Below are positions 5,337-5,957 of a DNA stretch of 5,957 bases, one piece after another. Made by a program: the position numbers and the translations under genes. Position 1 is the first letter of the stretch. Every line of letters starts with the position of its first letter. This stretch comes from Candidatus Poribacteria bacterium (lineage in GTDB: Bacteria > Poribacteria > DTPJ01), in assembly GCA_011334435.1 (NCBI GenBank), contig DTPJ01000692.1, forward strand, positions 1 through 5,957, given 5' to 3'. The notes beneath the pieces are model-generated. The model was given only the letters and a program-made list of their open reading frames with translations. It had not been told where the DNA came from and did no database searches.

Positions 5337-5957
5337 ATGAAGATCGTTAAATTGATATTAGTGTCTTTAATATTGCTGATCTTTTTATTAGGTATGACAT
5401 CATTAGCACAAACAACATCAGCAAAAAAACAAACAATTCATGCTTTACTGATAATTGCAGATGCAGACCCTATCATTGGAAGGGCTGTTGAAGTTGACAG
5501 ACAAAGAATAGAGGGAATGCTCAAAGTTGCCAGTGGTATATGTGACGTGCAGATTGAACAACTTCTAAGCTCACAAGGGAGACTTAAAAGCGAACCTGTT
5601 CTCCAATGGCTGAAAAATGTAAATCCAGAAGCAAACGATACTATATTTGTCTATTACAGTGGTCATGGTGGTATGAATAAAAATAGGGAAACTTTCTTTT
5701 ACCTGCAAGATGGCTATTTTTTCAGATCTAAGTTAGTTAGTGCTATGGAAAGTGCGAAAAAGTGCAGGTTGAAAATGTTGATCACTGATTGTTGTAGTGA
5801 CGGTCCCGAGACAGAAGTTCCAGCAGGAAGACCTCCGATCAGTAAAAAGGCTTTACAGGATTTATTTTTGCTCCATGAGGGATTTCTCCATATCACCGCT
5901 GCAAGTGAAGGCGAATATAGTTGGTGTAGCCCGAGATACGGAGGTTGGTTTACTCGT
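5337..5957 (+). CDS. Exported caspase-like (peptidase C14) protein, 3' end outside the window
   Basis: The frame is open from ATG 5337 to the window edge: 207 codons with no stop, so the gene is truncated by the window and not broken. AGGAGG at 5322-5327 precedes the start by nine bases. Residues 1-24 form a signal peptide (Lys2 and Lys5, long hydrophobic run, cleavage after SLA). The caspase fold follows: strand HALLIIADAD (35-44), an acidic/basic helix with EVDRQRIEGML (52-62), FVYYSGHGG (104-112) with catalytic His110, and KMLITDCCSDG (146-156) with Cys153 at the D-x-C catalytic position. Then come HITAASEGEYSW (185-196) and GGWFTR at the edge, typical of the region after the nucleophile. 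Caspase-like proteins cleave after Arg/Lys or Asp; the preference here is not readable. The gene begins 72 bases after the peptidase gene and has a similar leader, so the two may be co-transcribed. Confidence 0.85.
   Translation, partial: MKIVKLILVSLILLIFLLGMTSLAQTTSAKKQTIHALLIIADADPIIGRAVEVDRQRIEGMLKVASGICDVQIEQLLSSQGRLKSEPVLQWLKNVNPEANDTIFVYYSGHGGMNKNRETFFYLQDGYFFRSKLVSAMESAKKCRLKMLITDCCSDGPETEVPAGRPPISKKALQDLFLLHEGFLHITAASEGEYSWCSPRYGGWFTR

Noticed and set aside
5776..5790. TTGATCACTGATTGT inside the caspase-like gene, resembling the heptamer repeat
   Set aside because: It is a single unit that encodes the conserved LITDC before the catalytic cysteine, so coding constraint explains it.

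Overview
The window is 5,957 bases of AT-rich bacterial DNA carrying six genes, all on the + strand. Five are complete and the sixth runs off the right edge. The organism is probably an uncultivated Gram-negative bacterium. The lipopolysaccharide gene kdsB and two exported proteins imply an outer envelope. Strong GGAG-type ribosome binding sites precede the genes, and the gaps hold short degenerate repeats. From memory, the caspase-like gene resembles a family I associate with Planctomycetes/Poribacteria-type genomes. That is only a hint, and the phylum cannot be fixed from this sequence.

Layout. Positions 1-176 are non-coding and hold a palindromic repeat of a type scattered through many bacterial genomes (41-99). 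Then come a PHP-domain metal phosphoesterase (177-971), a 100-bp gap with a long hairpin and a heptamer repeat array, a glycerate kinase (1072-2229), and 18 bp later a D-2-hydroxyacid dehydrogenase of the glyoxylate/hydroxypyruvate reductase type (2248-3231). A gap with a terminator-like hairpin leads to kdsB (3326-4063), whose last codons and stop lie inside a second heptamer array. A candidate promoter follows. Next is an exported M15-type zinc peptidase with an extra C-terminal domain (4137-5264). Last is an exported caspase-like (C14) cysteine peptidase, cut off after 207 codons (5337-5957). No gene-free stretch exceeds 300 bases.

How the genes fit together. The kinase and dehydrogenase are tightly coupled and form a short glycerate route: hydroxypyruvate or glyoxylate is reduced, and D-glycerate is phosphorylated into lower glycolysis. 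KdsB activates Kdo for lipopolysaccharide, and the M15 peptidase probably trims peptidoglycan, so that part is envelope-related. The role of the PHP protein is not shown by its context. The exported caspase-like protein is the least ordinary gene here.

I see no CRISPR array, no tRNA or rRNA, no transposase and no clear multi-gene defence system. The points most worth a second look are the exported caspase-like protein, the unexplained C-terminal domain of the peptidase, and the heptamer repeats, which abut a ribosome binding site in one gap and supply a stop codon in the other.
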